Source: Giesbergeria sp. (GTDB lineage: Bacteria > Pseudomonadota > Gammaproteobacteria > Burkholderiales > Burkholderiaceae_C). From it: a stretch of 5,832 bases of DNA. This document shows, piece after piece, positions 5,571 through 5,832 of the stretch (position 1 is its first letter; each line of letters opens with the position of its first letter). The notes below the pieces were generated by a model. The model did no database searches and had not been told where the DNA came from. It was given only the letters and a program-made list of their open reading frames with translations. The position numbers and the translations under genes are program-made. The DNA lies in the NCBI GenBank assembly GCA_030690515.1, contig JAUYGP010000121.1:1-5832 (forward strand). Reading direction: 5' to 3'.

Positions 5571-5731
5571 GAGGCTGTCGAACTTGGAAATCGTTGGCTG
5601 CAAATCGGCCGCAGCGGTCCATTTTTCACCGTCTTTTTGCCCCATAGCCGGGCTATGGGGCGGCAAATCCGGCAAAAACTGTCCTCGCTGGGGCCGATTT
5701 TCGCTTTCAACGCTCCAAGTCCGACAGCCTT
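5571..5731. mobile_element. 161-bp CTAG-bounded fold-back (MITE-like) element
   Basis: The ends are inverted repeats: AGGCTGTCGAACTTGG (5572-5587) against the reverse complement of 5715-5730, 15 of 16 matching; the outermost base pair (5571/5731) does not match. Further in, 5602-5616 pairs with 5686-5700 at 14 of 15. The centre is a perfect 11-bp hairpin (5639-5649 / 5651-5661). The whole element is therefore one imperfect palindrome about base 5650-5651. CTAG stands directly on both sides (5567-5570 and 5732-5735), as a 4-base target duplication would. It encodes no protein. Size, terminal repeats and duplication fit a non-autonomous miniature element mobilised by an unseen transposase. I cannot name the parent family; IS5- or IS1182-like elements are only possibilities. 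Confidence 0.7.
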
Positions 5732-5735
5732 CTAG

Positions 5736-5832
5736 TGTCCTGAGTTGGAAGTTGGTTGAAGAAAAAAAGATGTCGAAATCGTCGTCAGACAAGGCGCAAA
5801 CCGCAGCGATAGCCGTTGCTATCGCGAGGATT
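5736..5832. repeat. Left part of a second fold-back element, cut by window end
   Basis: Begins just after the CTAG at 5732-5735 and contains a perfect 8-bp hairpin with a 4-base loop (5806-5813 / 5818-5825). Bases just outside the hairpin still partly pair (left AAACCGC against right GAGGATT). The core ATAGCCGTTGCTAT resembles the ATAGCCGGGCTAT core of the neighbouring element. I infer that 5736-5805 is the left arm and that the right arm lies beyond the window. No gene is supported here. Confidence 0.4.

Noticed and set aside
5142..5792. A 216-codon minus-strand open frame reaching from the fold-back elements into yghU
   Set aside because: It overlaps yghU out of frame and runs through palindromic repeats; the translation shows repeated CLT/CLS units from the 9-mer and no recognisable domain.

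Overview
The window is GC-rich bacterial chromosome. It looks like a betaproteobacterium of the Comamonadaceae (Acidovorax, Polaromonas or Rhodoferax type). The reasons are the codon and GC pattern, the protein families present (an RsmI-like tetrapyrrole methylase, a Tat-exported dienelactone hydrolase, a YghU-type glutathione transferase) and two AT-richer intergenic repeats of a palindromic kind I associate with that family. The genus is an inference; nothing here fixes it.

Layout from left to right. The 3' end of an RsmI-like SAM-dependent methyltransferase (+) faces a complete ZIP-family metal permease (-) with a 27-residue loop holding 13 histidines. The first seven codons of the ZIP gene and its best promoter lie inside an intergenic repeat. 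Upstream of it, on the same strand, is a Tat-signal dienelactone-hydrolase-family protein (-). That gene is divergent, across a 184-base gap, from an atypical SDR / NDUFA9-like NAD(P)-binding protein (+). The SDR gene converges on a three-gene minus-strand operon whose genes are 9-10 bases apart: yghU, then a second glutathione S-transferase, then a flavodoxin-family FMN protein. The yghU stop codon overlaps the Shine-Dalgarno sequence of the next gene. A second, diverged copy of the intergenic repeat fills the gap between the converging genes.

The last ~467 bases (5366-5832) hold no convincing gene. They contain a triplicated 9-mer in the yghU leader, a 161-base fold-back element with 17-base terminal inverted repeats bounded by CTAG on both sides, and, right after the second CTAG, what looks like the left arm and central hairpin of another fold-back element cut off by the window edge.

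Functionally the one coherent module is the yghU-GST-flavodoxin operon, which looks like a glutathione/flavin redox unit. The other genes are housekeeping or accessory metabolism with no evident link to each other. I found no defence system, CRISPR array, RNA gene or transposase. The most unusual material is the non-coding repeat structure, above all the CTAG-bounded fold-back elements at the right end.
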